The notes beneath the pieces were generated by a model, which did not search any database, was not told the origin of the DNA, and saw nothing but the letters and a program-made list of their open reading frames with translations. Shown here one piece after another: positions 11,671-21,692 of a stretch of DNA of 37,836 nucleotides (positions are counted from its first letter, which is position 1; each line of letters begins with the position of its first letter). The stretch comes from Tubiluchus corallicola (taxonomy: Eukaryota; Priapulida; Priapulimorpha; Priapulimorphida; Tubiluchidae), in NCBI GenBank assembly GCA_030141605.1, contig JAQGDQ010000948.1, positions 40,001 to 77,836 of the forward strand. The letters are read 5' to 3'. The translations under genes and the position numbers were made by a program.

Positions 11671-11895
11671 GTAAGTATTTTCCAGTATAGCCTACAAGTG
11701 ATTCAGAAGCGGCAGGAGTTCTCTTCTGTCATGTACTCTTCAGAAAAGCTTACTTAGCAACATGTGTTTACATTGTATAACAGAAACAGTTAAGCAGTAG
11801 ATATGTCAGTCTTGCAAGATCTATTTGCAGCCCAATAACCTTGAATTCATTTTGTGTAAATATCTGTAAACTGGTTTAGTGGCTGTTGTTTTCAG
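11671..11895 (+). other. Probable 5' noncoding intron of variable exon 4
   Basis: Donor ACGCAAG|GTAAGT at 11671 and acceptor TTTTCAG (AG 11894–11895), 43 bp before the ATG. It appears identical in sequence and length (225 bp) to that of copy 2. Confidence 0.55.
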
Positions 11896-11938
11896 AACTT
11901 CGCTGATCAAAAAAAAACTAATTAAGTTGTCGTTTGGT

Positions 11939-13138
11939 ATGGATGCAGCCATCAGCACCAATTCCACACCAGCACGAAATTGTCGCAGAGAAAGCAATGG
12001 AAGTTTCAGTTATTCTGGCATGCACTCAATAGCAACTCTAGATGTTATTGACAACAGTTCAATTGCTAATGACCAGCAGAAAAACAATTTTGATAACATT
12101 GTCATCATGGACTCAGAAAAGCAGCTTGACAACTGTGAAAAATATCCTGTGAAATGTGAAAAGCAAGAATCTGATACTCACGGCAGCCACTATGTGGTGG
12201 AAATCTGGGATGGGTTCAGCTATCTCAGCGTTTTTCTAAAGGTTGTTGGAATATGGCCTTATGTCACAAGTTCTTCTAAATTTCTTCAAAAACTTGAAAA
12301 TTGCTATTTTCTTTACACCATTATCATTTGCCTTCTTCTAGCTTTCAATGCCGTAGCTCAGATATTGCTTATGGTGCGTGATCTTCAAGGGAAAATGAAC
12401 ACAACAGTGATGATCGAATACTTAGTAGCAGTCATTTGGTATGTGGAAGGACTCATACATGGAGCTGTTATGCTTAGTATCCACAGTCGCTTTCCCCAGA
12501 TGATGAACGAATGGTCATTGTCTCTCAAACTCAGCGGGGGCATCCATGGCACTGTTGCTTACATGAAGAAAGTGAGTTTCGTTCTCCTTAGTCTTTTAGC
12601 AGTAACTGTGACTGGTTATGTCTACGTAATAACAGAATTTGTCTGGAACAATTTTAATTATGATCAGATGCCATTTTATGTGTTTGGCTATAACATCTAC
12701 ACTTGGGACCATCCATATCAGGAACTGGCAGTGCTATTTTGTTATGCATCTGGAATATGGGCTTACATATTCATAGGATGGCCACAACTTGTCATAATAA
12801 TGTGGAGCATTGTGACGCTGCATGAGATGGATATTATAAACAATCAAATAGAGGAAGTCGTCAATTCAGAAGACACGCAACTGATCAGCAACAACATTGG
12901 ACACCTGCGACAGAAACATCAAAACATATGCAGAAGAATAGTCACGTTCAACGACATGGTTGACATCATCTCTGCAAGCAGATATGGCTTTGACATTATC
13001 TCTTATTTAATGCTAATATATTTAGCCGTTTTTGAGGAAGGCGATGTTGACAGCTCGTGGAGTCATTGCACTGACATACTCGAAGCGACTACGTATTTCA
13101 TCATTTACAGTTATGTGGTATCTTCTGTTAATCTTAAG
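11939..13138 (+). CDS. GR-like chemoreceptor, variable exon 4 (N-terminus to TM6)
   Basis: An open exon of 400 codons, donor AAG|GTAAGT (GT 13139), phase 0. It is a recent duplicate of copy 2. By eye the first 341 codons are the same, then five residues differ within 30 codons: Gly342Asp, Val343Ile, Lys348Arg, Val362Leu and Tyr371Asp. These lie in TM5 and the loop after it. Two of the five (Val343Ile, Lys348Arg) match the state in copies 3 and 5, which suggests partial gene conversion; Gly342Asp, Val362Leu and Tyr371Asp are private. Like its siblings it lacks TM7 and would be completed by the three constant exons to 504 aa. Confidence 0.9.
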
Positions 13139-13578
13139 GTAAGTCTTAATGATGGATGATTAAACAAAGCTACACCTACTGCTTTTTAAGCTATTAAGTT
13201 CTCTTGGTTTTATAAGAATAATCAATAGTCCTAAGGTACAACAAGTGGCATATCATTGCTACAGAACAGCATGACTCCGTTACGTTTAATACAGAACAAC
13301 TTGCTGCAAAATTAGATTTCAATGAAGTAAAGAAAATTCTTTGACTGAGGACAAACTGGTAGTCTATTATCGAACAGGAAAAAAATCAGAATTGATACGA
13401 ACGCGAGCTTAAGTGAATCACCTGAAGAGAAAAATGCGAATAGAGCACTGAACCCATGATGCAACCTGTGTCTAACAAAATAACAATAACTTTGCAGCTA
13501 TGTTGAGCATCTGTTTTGCATGGAAGACATGCATGTGTAGGTGTTTACTTTTTCAATCTTCTCTTCAATGAATAACAA

Positions 13579-13579
13579 C

Positions 13580-13634
<55 letters not shown>

Positions 13635-13694
13635 GTGATGGTGGTGATGGTGATGGTGAAGGTGATGATGATGATGATGACGATGATGATGATA
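13579..13694 (+). repeat. (GAT)n microsatellite, spacer 4
   Basis: GAT tract with GGT interruptions, orthologous in position to the other spacer tracts. Confidence 0.95.
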
Positions 13695-14712
13695 ATATTG
13701 AATATATAGTTTAGCATGCAGAAACTTAAATTATAGCAGAGCAAATTATAAGTAAAACTAATACTATTTATCCTAACCTATATGCATTTAGCCAGTGAAA
13801 GTACCACTTGACTAGTATGATTGGATGTGCTGCATTCCAGCCCATTGAAAATAGATATCTCCAAACTTGTTAAGTAATTAGCAGTGATCCAATTTCGTAA
13901 TTGCTTTTGTCTCTATGAAATTGTGCAGTGTAAGAGAGCATAGGCTACACATATCATTCCAGCCCATTGAAAATAGATATTTCCAAACTTGTAAAGTGAT
14001 TAGCAGTGCTCCAACTTCGTAATTGCTTTTGTCTCTATGAAAATGTGCAGTGTAAAACAGCATAGGCTACACACATCAAAAATTGATGATGATATGAGCA
14101 GGAATTGATGATGTGTCGTAATCATTTGACACCACCGCAGTATTTTCTAATTAGAGTATATTAGCATCAAGTTATACCTGGTAGATCAACTGAATTTTGT
14201 ATTTTATATGTGCTGCGTTAACAATTGCAAGTGATTCTGAGGGTGCTCAATGCAACTGTATGCTTTAAAACGTCCAATAAAAACCATCAGAAGAGTTTTG
14301 CAGAAAGTGCACTCAAAAACTAACAGTTTTTTATTCAATGAAACAAAGACTTAGTCATGAAAATTGTTTAGCTGTCTTCTAGCACAAATATTTAAATTTT
14401 GTTGCTTGGTTTGCTTTACCTATGCCATGGACGGGTGTATTTGTTTTTACTGAAAGCATGCTAAGCAATTGTATTCTTCAAACTGTGGATGAATCCTACC
14501 TATTTACACTCGCACCGGTCAACACATTTGCTTTAGCGCAGGTGTAGAATATGTGTTGCCTATTGCTTCCAAGAATAGCTGTAAAAGTATCACAGATGAA
14601 AATCAAGTTTATCGAGTGGCAAAAACTTTTGTGTAAGTATAGTTGATGCATTTGTGATTGCATGTTGATGCATTCTATGGCACGATTGTGTAGCACTATA
14701 AACACACGCAAG

Positions 14713-14936
14713 GTAAGTATTTTCCAGTATAGCCTAAAAGTGATGCAGAAGCTACAGGAGTTCTCTTCTGTGGTGCACTCTTCAGAATGCTTACTTAGCA
14801 ACATGTGTTTACATTGTATAACAGAAACAGTTAAGCAGTAGATATGTCAGTCTTGCAAGATCTATTTACAGCCCGAAAACCTTGAATTCATTTTATGTAA
14901 ATATCTGTAAACTGGTTTAGTGGCTGTTGTTTTCAG
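14713..14936 (+). other. Probable 5' noncoding intron of variable exon 5
   Basis: Conserved donor ACGCAAG|GTAAGT at 14713 and acceptor TTTTCAG (AG 14935–14936), 41 bp before the ATG; 224 bp long. Confidence 0.55.
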
Positions 14937-14977
14937 AACTTAGCTGATAAAAAAAACTAATTAAGTTGTCGTTTAGC

Positions 14978-16177
14978 ATGGATACTGCCATCAGCACCAC
15001 TTCCACACCAGCACGAAATTGTCGCAGAGAAAGCAATGGAAGTATCAGTTATTCTGGCATGTACTCAATAGCAACTCTAGATGTCATCGACAACAGTTCA
15101 ATTGCTAATGACCAGCACAAAAACAATTATGAGAACATTCTCATCATGGAACCAGAAAAGCAGCTGGACAAGTGTGAAAAATATCCTGAGAAATGTGCAA
15201 AGCAAGAATCAGATATTCACGGCAGCCACTATGTGATGGAAATCTGGGATGGGTTCAGCTATCTCAGCGTTTTTCTAAAGGTTGTTGGAATATGGCCTTA
15301 TGTCACAAGTTCTTCTAAATTTCTTCAAAAGCTTGAAAATTGTTATTTTCTTTACACCGTTATCATTTGCCTTCTTCTAGCTTTCAATGCCGTAGCTCAG
15401 ATATTGCTCATGGTGCGTGACCTTCAAGGGAAAATGAACGCAACAGCGATGATCGAATACTTAGTAGCAGTCATTTGGTATGTGGAAGGACTCATACATG
15501 GAGCTGTCATGCTTAGTATCCACAGTCGCTTTCCCCAGATGATGAACGAATGGTCATTGTCTCTCAAACTCAGCGGGGGCATCCATGGCACTGTTGCTTA
15601 CATGAGGAAAGTGAGTTTCGTTCTCCTTAGTCTTTTAGCAATAACTCTGACTGGTTATGTCTACATAATGACAGAATTTGTCTGGGACAATTTTAATTAT
15701 GACGAGATGCCATTTTATGTATTTGGCTGTAACATCTACACTTGGGACCATCCGTATCAAGAACTGGCAGTGTTCTTTTTTTATGCATCAGGAGTATGGG
15801 CTTACATATTCATAGACTGGCCACAACTTGTCATAATAATGTGGAGCATTGTGATGCTGCGTGAGATGGATATCATGAACAATCAAATAGAGGAAGTCGT
15901 CAACTCAGAAGACACGCAACTGATCAGCAACAACATTGCACATCTGCGACAGAAACATCAAAACATTTCCAAAAGAATAGTCACATTCAGTGACATGGTT
16001 GGCATCATCTCTGCAAGCAGATATGGCTTTGACATTATCTCTTATTTAATGTTAATATATATAGCCGTTTTTGAGGAAGGCGATGTTTACAACTCGTGGA
16101 GTCATTGCACTGACATACTCGAAGCGACTACGTATTTCATCATATACAGTTATGTGGTATCTTCTGTTAATCTTAAG
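14978..16177 (+). CDS. GR-like chemoreceptor, variable exon 5 (N-terminus to TM6)
   Basis: An open exon of 400 codons, the last in the array and nearest the constant exons. It ends in phase 0 at AAG|GTAAGT (GT 16178). It is closest to copies 2 and 4 (V-V-G-I-W-P-Y-V-T-S-S-S-K and the L-Q-K-L-E-N-C-Y-F start of TM1). It has its own changes: V-F-G-C-N-I where the others have a Tyr, F-F-F-Y-A-S in TM4, I-D-W-P-Q, and N-I-S-K-R where the others have N-I-C. The first candidate partner is the acceptor at 19627, across a 3.45-kb intron. With the three constant exons it would encode 504 aa. Confidence 0.9.
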
Positions 16178-16660
16178 GTAAGTGTTAATGATGGATGATT
16201 AAACAAAACCAAACCTTCTGCTTTTTAAGCTATTAAGTTCTCTTTTTTGATAAGAATAATCAATAGTCCCGAGGTACAACAAGTGGCATTTCATTGCTAC
16301 AGAACAGCATGATCCTGTTACGTTTAATACAGTCCAACTTGCTGCAAAATTAGATTTCAATGAAATAAAGACAATTCTTTGACTGAGGACAAACTGGTAG
16401 TTTATTATCGAACAGAAAAAAATCAGAATTGATACGAACGCGAGCTTAAGTGAATCACCTGAGGAGAAACATGCGAATAGAGCGCTGAACCCATGATGCA
16501 ACCTGTTTCAAACAAAATAACAAGAACAATAATTATTAGTGAGTGGACACCAATAAAGGGTTATCGTTTAACGTTGCAGCTACGTTGAGCATCTGTTTTG
16601 CACGGAAGCAATGCTAACATGCATGTGTAGGTGGTTACTTTTTCAGGCTTCTCTTCAATG

Positions 16661-16669
16661 AATGATGAC

Positions 16670-16702
<33 letters not shown>

Positions 16703-16746
16703 GGTGGTGATTGCGAAGGTGATGATGATGATGATGATGACGATAA
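16661..16746 (+). repeat. (GAT/GGT)n microsatellite after variable exon 5
   Basis: The same tract as in the spacers, but shorter and with a central GGT run. Confidence 0.9.
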
Positions 16747-17682
16747 TATTAAACATATAATTATGTTATATGAGTTTAGTACTTGAGAAAGACTTCGGGG
16801 GCGAAATACAGTAAACTAAACGTAAAAAAGCTGGCGAGCGGAAGCAATGGACACCAAAAAGATTCGCCTATGAAGTACTGTACATGCAAACACACCAGAG
16901 TCACGGTTGTGAAATGCTGTACAGTAAAATGGATGTATGGTATTCGTGAAAAATCAAGACAAGAATAGATGAAATTGCAGAAATTTGATATCAAATTCAC
17001 TTAACACAACACTAACTGTAGATGGGTAATTGACCACAATTAATTAGCGCACTATAAGCCTAACACACAGGGACTATTATGGTTTACCATAATATTATAC
17101 AAGAATAATTCAATTTTGGAGGTGTGATGGGGACCGTGTGGGAAGAGGTTGACTGTTTAGGAGGGAGGTACTAAAATACTTTTTTCCTAAACAAATAGCT
17201 AGAGCGGATCCTGATAGTTGAGGTTAGATATTCCTACAGAAAATTTAATAGAAGAAACGGTTTACAACGGATATCAACGGATTACAATAGATACAATGAT
17301 ACAATGTATTACACGAGAATATTATTGATATTATAACGCGCTAGAACAGTGTTATGTTTTTTTATAATATCATGTTTGATCATAAATGACACTAGTTGAC
17401 GCTTTCTCTGAGTTAGTTTGTGATTCGTTTTTACAAACTTTAGTATAAAATATTGAACTTTTATATTATATCTGTCACTTTTATATTATACAGGCCGTTT
17501 TGTGTAAATTGGTACTATTTGATTTTAGTTGTTCTTTTATTGGTATATTGATTTATTGGTATTTAAAAGTCTTACGAATATAACAGCTATTTTATTTACA
17601 AAGTTTTTTAACCATACCCTGCAAATAGAGGGTCCCTTTATGTATTTTATGTAAATATTGGTATATGCGTTCAATTTTAAAT

Positions 17683-17856
<174 letters not shown>

Positions 17857-17868
17857 TTAATAATGTAT

Positions 17869-18216
17869 CAGGGGTGGATTATCGTATAGGTTAGTATAGG
17901 CTGAGCCAAGTGCTCCTCAAGCTTTGATAACGTTTGTTAATCCCTACGGTTTTGTTGAAATATGTGCTTAATTTGGTTTGCAATAAACAGTAAAATACTG
18001 GTATTTCTTAAAGGACATTTTTATTGACAAATAAAAGATAGCGATTTTAGTTTATTCGAGAAATTTGCATTCAGTTTACTTCAAGCTGTGTAAGTGTCGT
18101 TAAAATATATCACGAGCATAAAATATTCAAGTGTTAGAAGGTGGCTCCGTTTGAGGGGGGGGGGGGCAAAATCTCATTAGCTTAGGGGTCCCAAAAGGCC
18201 ATAATCCAGTCTTGAG
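17869..18216 (+). mobile_element. Nonautonomous hAT-like element (about 350 bp)
   Basis: It begins CAGGGGTGGATTAT and ends with ATAATCCAGTCTTGAG, an imperfect inverted copy of the start. It includes a run of 13 G near 18160. There is no transposase. The class is a guess from the CAGGGG terminus. Confidence 0.4.
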
Positions 18217-18837
18217 TAGAATTATATTTATGAATACTGTGCACATAGAGGCAAAAGTGACCCCTATCGGGACTGTGCGTAATTCGAGCAGAAATTTGAA
18301 TCCGTAGCGAATGTAACTAGTTTTGATAAACTGTTTCGTTATTTTACTAGTTCCTGGTTCAATTTTGTTAAGCTCGTTAGCTTCTTTTTTAAATGTTCTG
18401 GATACAAGTGCACAAGACGTCTGATTTCCATTTTGATAAATTCTGTAAAGAAGCCAGCAGTGCCAGAAGCCCGTTGATAAAGATGCATACGAAATTTTGT
18501 TATTTTTCAAATCTGTGGCTTTCCGTATGATTATGGAAAGGCATCGTGAAGTCAGCGATAATGATTTTGCTTCGATTGAGTTGTAGCGTTTTAGTTAAGT
18601 TAAGTTTATTTACGTTTCTATAACGAGCTATCCACTTGCAGGCTCTAGAATTCTTTACGGTAATTGCAATCAAACATTCACTCGAAAATTTAAATTAATT
18701 GTATAAAATGGATCTAAAATAATTCTTTGAACGAGTAAATTTTCCATTAGATTAAAATATCAAATTAAGTTCGCATCATGAATATAAAAAAATCTCTGAC
18801 AAGCAAAATTTTAAAACAAGCAGCTTTTCGCTACACG

Positions 18838-19565
18838 ATTTAAAGCAAAACAGAATCCAGTCTTAAACTCCAGGTCAAAACAATTTACTCTTTAAAATAT
18901 TTGAAAGGAAACTTTCAATTTCAAAAATGGCTTACGTGTAAAGAATTGTTACCACAAACATAATTTCGCGTTCACGCCACTAGTTTTTCGCTGTTACATG
19001 CATTTCGTCATTCACTAGTTAGACGGGCACTATCGCCTGCATTTGGGAAACGCCTAATAGAAAAAAGGTGCTGTAGTTCTCAATTTAGATGTTAGTTTGT
19101 GACGAACTGGCAAAGTAGTCATAATTTTCAACATCAAAAACACTCTATGAGCGTGTTACACGTGTTTGCGAAAGCAAAAATTGAAGTGCAGTGCTACTGT
19201 AAGATATTCAGTGTGTTGTACTAAAACTGGTCAAGTTTTAAGATAAAAAATCAAGTTTCGAATCTATCGCTGCACTCACGCATGAGCTGTCGAACGTGTG
19301 TATACGTCATGAACCGAGACGTATATCACCAGCTTTTGTGCAACACGTTTCCGAAATGCAGGCGCTAGTGCCCGTCTAACTAGCGAATGGCGAAATACAT
19401 GTAACAGCGAAGAACTAGTGGCGCGAACGCAAAATTGTGTTTGTGTGGTAATAATGCTTTCACGTAAGTCATTTTTGAGAAAATAGTATGTTTCCTATAA
19501 ATATTTTAAGGAGTAGATTGTTTTGACCTACAGTTTAAGATTGGGTCCAGTTTTGTTTTAAAGAT
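18838..19565 (+). mobile_element. Fold-back (inverted-repeat) element just upstream of constant exon B
   Basis: The left arm (about 18838–19056) and right arm (about 19340–19565) are inverted copies. For example, CACTAGTTTTTCGCTGTTAC on the left matches GTAACAGCGAAGAACTAGTG on the right. The middle of about 280 bp carries a segment shared with 29740–30190 and with the elements at 31.6 and 33.2 kb. No transposase is present, so it is a MITE/fold-back type. It ends 62 bp before exon B. Confidence 0.75.
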
Positions 19566-19627
19566 AATAAAAAAAGGATCTTGTGTCTTACAACAACTTG
19601 TAACAGATCTTTATTTATATCTTTTAG

Positions 19628-19696
19628 GCGCACGAACCTCTAACGATATTACACAGTATTGACATCAGCAAGCTGTCCACGAAAGATTCACTAGAG
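19628..19696 (+). CDS. GR-like chemoreceptor, constant exon B (third intracellular loop)
   Basis: 69 bp, 23 codons, phase 0 at both ends, bounded by acceptor ATATCTTTTAG and donor GAG|GTCAGT (GT 19697). The peptide starts A-H-E-P-L-T-I-L-H-S-I-D and ends K-D-S-L-E. It supplies the piece the family needs between TM6 and TM7, resembling the short helix with I-L-H in the third intracellular loop of arthropod GRs. It is too short to recognise alone; the support is its order, strand, phase and the continuity of sense with exons C and D. No other copy of it was seen, so it would be shared by all variable exons. Confidence 0.75.
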
Positions 19697-19823
19697 GTCA
19701 GTATTGATGAAAGTATTGATTTTACTTACTTAAAGGAAAACCGGACGATTGTGTAAACATTAGCTCAGACTAAAGAATGCTCTAAAATATTAAAATTCCT
19801 TTTTTTAAATCAAAGCTTAGATT

Positions 19824-20073
<250 letters not shown>

Positions 20074-20406
20074 GACTAGAGAGCTACTGTTGTCATCATC
20101 AACATCGATGATGTAAATTAACAGTTTTAGTAAAGTTGTTGTGTTTTTACTATAAATGGCTTTAACTGCCTGTAATAAAAATGACTTCGATTTATTCAAA
20201 TTTAAGAGCACCTGATCAGAATGTTTAGGTTGATTTGGCAACCTTATTATAAATTTGTCCATAGCCTCTTTTTGTGTAGACGCTGCCTTAAGCTGCCTTC
20301 CTCTCGAGGCGGCTGACATTGTTATTTTCATAACGAAACAAAACAAATTGATCGCTTATCTTTCCCAAAACTCCTACGATGTAAAACGTGTAAAGATATA
20401 TGTATA

Positions 20407-20813
20407 TACAGGGTCGTCTAGAAAAAAACAATTCCCATAATTAATTCGTAATTTTTCATCCAGGTAGAGGCATTTAGAAACGAGGCTCGCATTGCCATAT
20501 AGTCGATTTCTCCTCTTTCAAATGAGCTGCAAATTTTCCTAGAATCAAGCGTCGCTAGTAAGTTTTTTCTGGCAATGAGCAAACAACCATTTTTGGAGGT
20601 TTTCACCCGACATTTCCAGAGGAACACCCTGTAGATAAAAATTCCTAGCCGTACTTGGTAGTGACTTGGTGAGAAATGTATGTTTTGTAGTTCTTTGGAA
20701 AGAGATGAACTGGACTACACGATGATGTGCGTTTCTTTTGAAAATGTTACTAGCAGGAGGAGCTACAAGTTACTTTTGAAGAACGCTTTTTTGGACAACC
20801 CTGCATACATCAA
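20407..20813 (+). mobile_element. Short element with CAGGGT...ACCCTG termini
   Basis: The left end CAGGGTCGTCTAGAAAAAA and right end TTTTTTGGACAACCCTG are imperfect inverted repeats about 400 bp apart. An inner ACACCCTGTA near 20630 may mark a nested or second end. No coding sequence is present. A MITE-type element is inferred. Confidence 0.4.
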
Positions 20814-20918
20814 ATTTCTTTATATGTTAAGCAACTAATGTCAAGCAAATTTGCATTATAACAAGGAAATTAATACATACATTTCTATGCATATATAAAT
20901 ATTGTCTTGCCAAAATAT

Positions 20919-21246
20919 GGGCATTAAGCGAGGTTGCCATTATAAAAGGGGTCATTAAGTGAGGTTGGCATTATAAAATTGGTCGTTAAGTGAGGTTGGC
21001 ATTACAAAATGGGTCGTTAAACGAGGTTGACATTATAAAAGGAGTTGTCAAACGAGGTTGACATCGCAAAACAGGTTGTTAAGTGAAGGTGGCGTTATAA
21101 AAGTGTTCGTTAAGTGAGGTTGGCATTATAAAAGACGTCATTAAGCGATGTTGGCATTCTAAAATGGGTCGTTAAACAAGGTTGGCACTGGAAAACCTGC
21201 TGTTAAGCTAAGTTGGCATTATAAAGGGGGTCCTTAAGCGAGGTTA
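20919..21246 (+). repeat. 31-bp minisatellite, about 10.5 copies
   Basis: A degenerate unit of the form GTCGTTAAGYGAGGTTGGC then ATTATAAAAG, repeated roughly every 31 bp. It lies within the receptor intron, close to the exon C acceptor. Confidence 0.9.
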
Positions 21247-21322
21247 GCTTTCTTCCATGTGCTTTAACTGAAACATGCATGCTGGTGCTGAGCTTTTCAC
21301 ACAAATAAATTTTTATTTTCAG

Positions 21323-21412
21323 GTTATTCTTTTCACTAACAAACTTTCTGGTCCCCCAATTGGGTTGACGGCTTGCAACTTTTTTGTCATCAACAGGGCT
21401 ATGATACTGACG
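21323..21412 (+). CDS. GR-like chemoreceptor, constant exon C (end of loop 3 and start of TM7)
   Basis: 90 bp, 30 codons, phase 0 at both ends, with a strong acceptor TTTTTATTTTCAG and donor ACG|GTATGA (GT 21413), a weaker match. The peptide runs V-I-L-F-T-N-K-L-S-G then G-L-T-A-C-N-F-F-V-I-N-R-A-M-I-L-T. This matches the family pattern just before the TY...QF helix: a Phe-containing amphipathic stretch, then T-A-x-x-F-F-x-I-N-R. In insect receptor structures this region forms the cytoplasmic anchor and the first part of helix S7. The antisense PTER gene ends only about 140 bp downstream. Confidence 0.82.
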
Positions 21413-21472
21413 GTATGAACTTATGTTTAAATTACTTAAGCTTAGATTTAATTATTGGGTTAAATTTTGATG

Positions 21473-21478
21473 TTTATT
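21473..21478 (-). terminator. PTER: Possible PTER polyadenylation signal (AATAAA)
   Basis: AATAAA on the - strand, 77 bp after the PTER stop codon. If used, PTER transcripts would end close to, or overlap, receptor exon C (21323–21412) on the other strand. Confidence 0.45.
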
Positions 21479-21554
21479 GTTTCTGGAAAGAGTCGCTGTT
21501 ATAGCTCCCATTTCAAGTAACTGCCAGAATAACTGCTATTTAAGGTAAATGATG

Positions 21555-21692
21555 CTACTTAGTGAATGTCAGCCATCTTTGTGGATTTTGTACAGTAATT
21601 TCGTCGATGGTAGACTGTGACACTCCTCTCTGACGCAGTCTGGGAATGACGTCACACAAGATGTGCGAGTACCCGTGTCCACCGTACTTTAC
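21555..21692 (-). CDS. PTER: PTER exon 7 (C-terminus, stop)
   Basis: Acceptor TTGTTTCAG. It encodes residues 310–354, from [12 protein letters not shown] to [10 protein letters not shown] and the stop TAG. Confidence 0.92.
   Translation of the reverse strand, partial: VKYGGHGYSHILCDVIPRLRQRGVSQSTIDEITVQNPQRWLTFTK

Larger units (their letters stand above)
9551..11938 (+). other. Spacer between variable exons 3 and 4
   Basis: A 2.4-kb spacer, nearly base-for-base the same as spacer 1 from about 9.8 kb to the next exon. It has the (GAT)n tract, the 121-bp dimer from 10317, a hAT-like terminus at 11009 and the conserved upstream block of copy 4. The differences I noticed are single bases (for example 10380) and the microsatellite length. 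No gene is seen. Confidence 0.7.
13139..14977 (+). other. Spacer between variable exons 4 and 5, with internal deletions
   Basis: Shorter than its homologues (1.84 kb). Relative to spacer 3, about 480 bp is missing at about 14159, where the sequence jumps from the TTAGAGTA block straight to TTAGCATCAAG; the hAT-like end is lost with it. A smaller gap of about 50 bp lies near 13490. It retains a (GAT)n tract, the dimer (from about 13840) and the upstream block of copy 5. No gene is seen. Confidence 0.7.

Noticed and set aside
18127-18510. 127-codon open frame on the - strand
   Set aside because: It starts in unremarkable AT-rich DNA and runs through the G-run and terminus of the hAT-like element. 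There is no recognisable domain.
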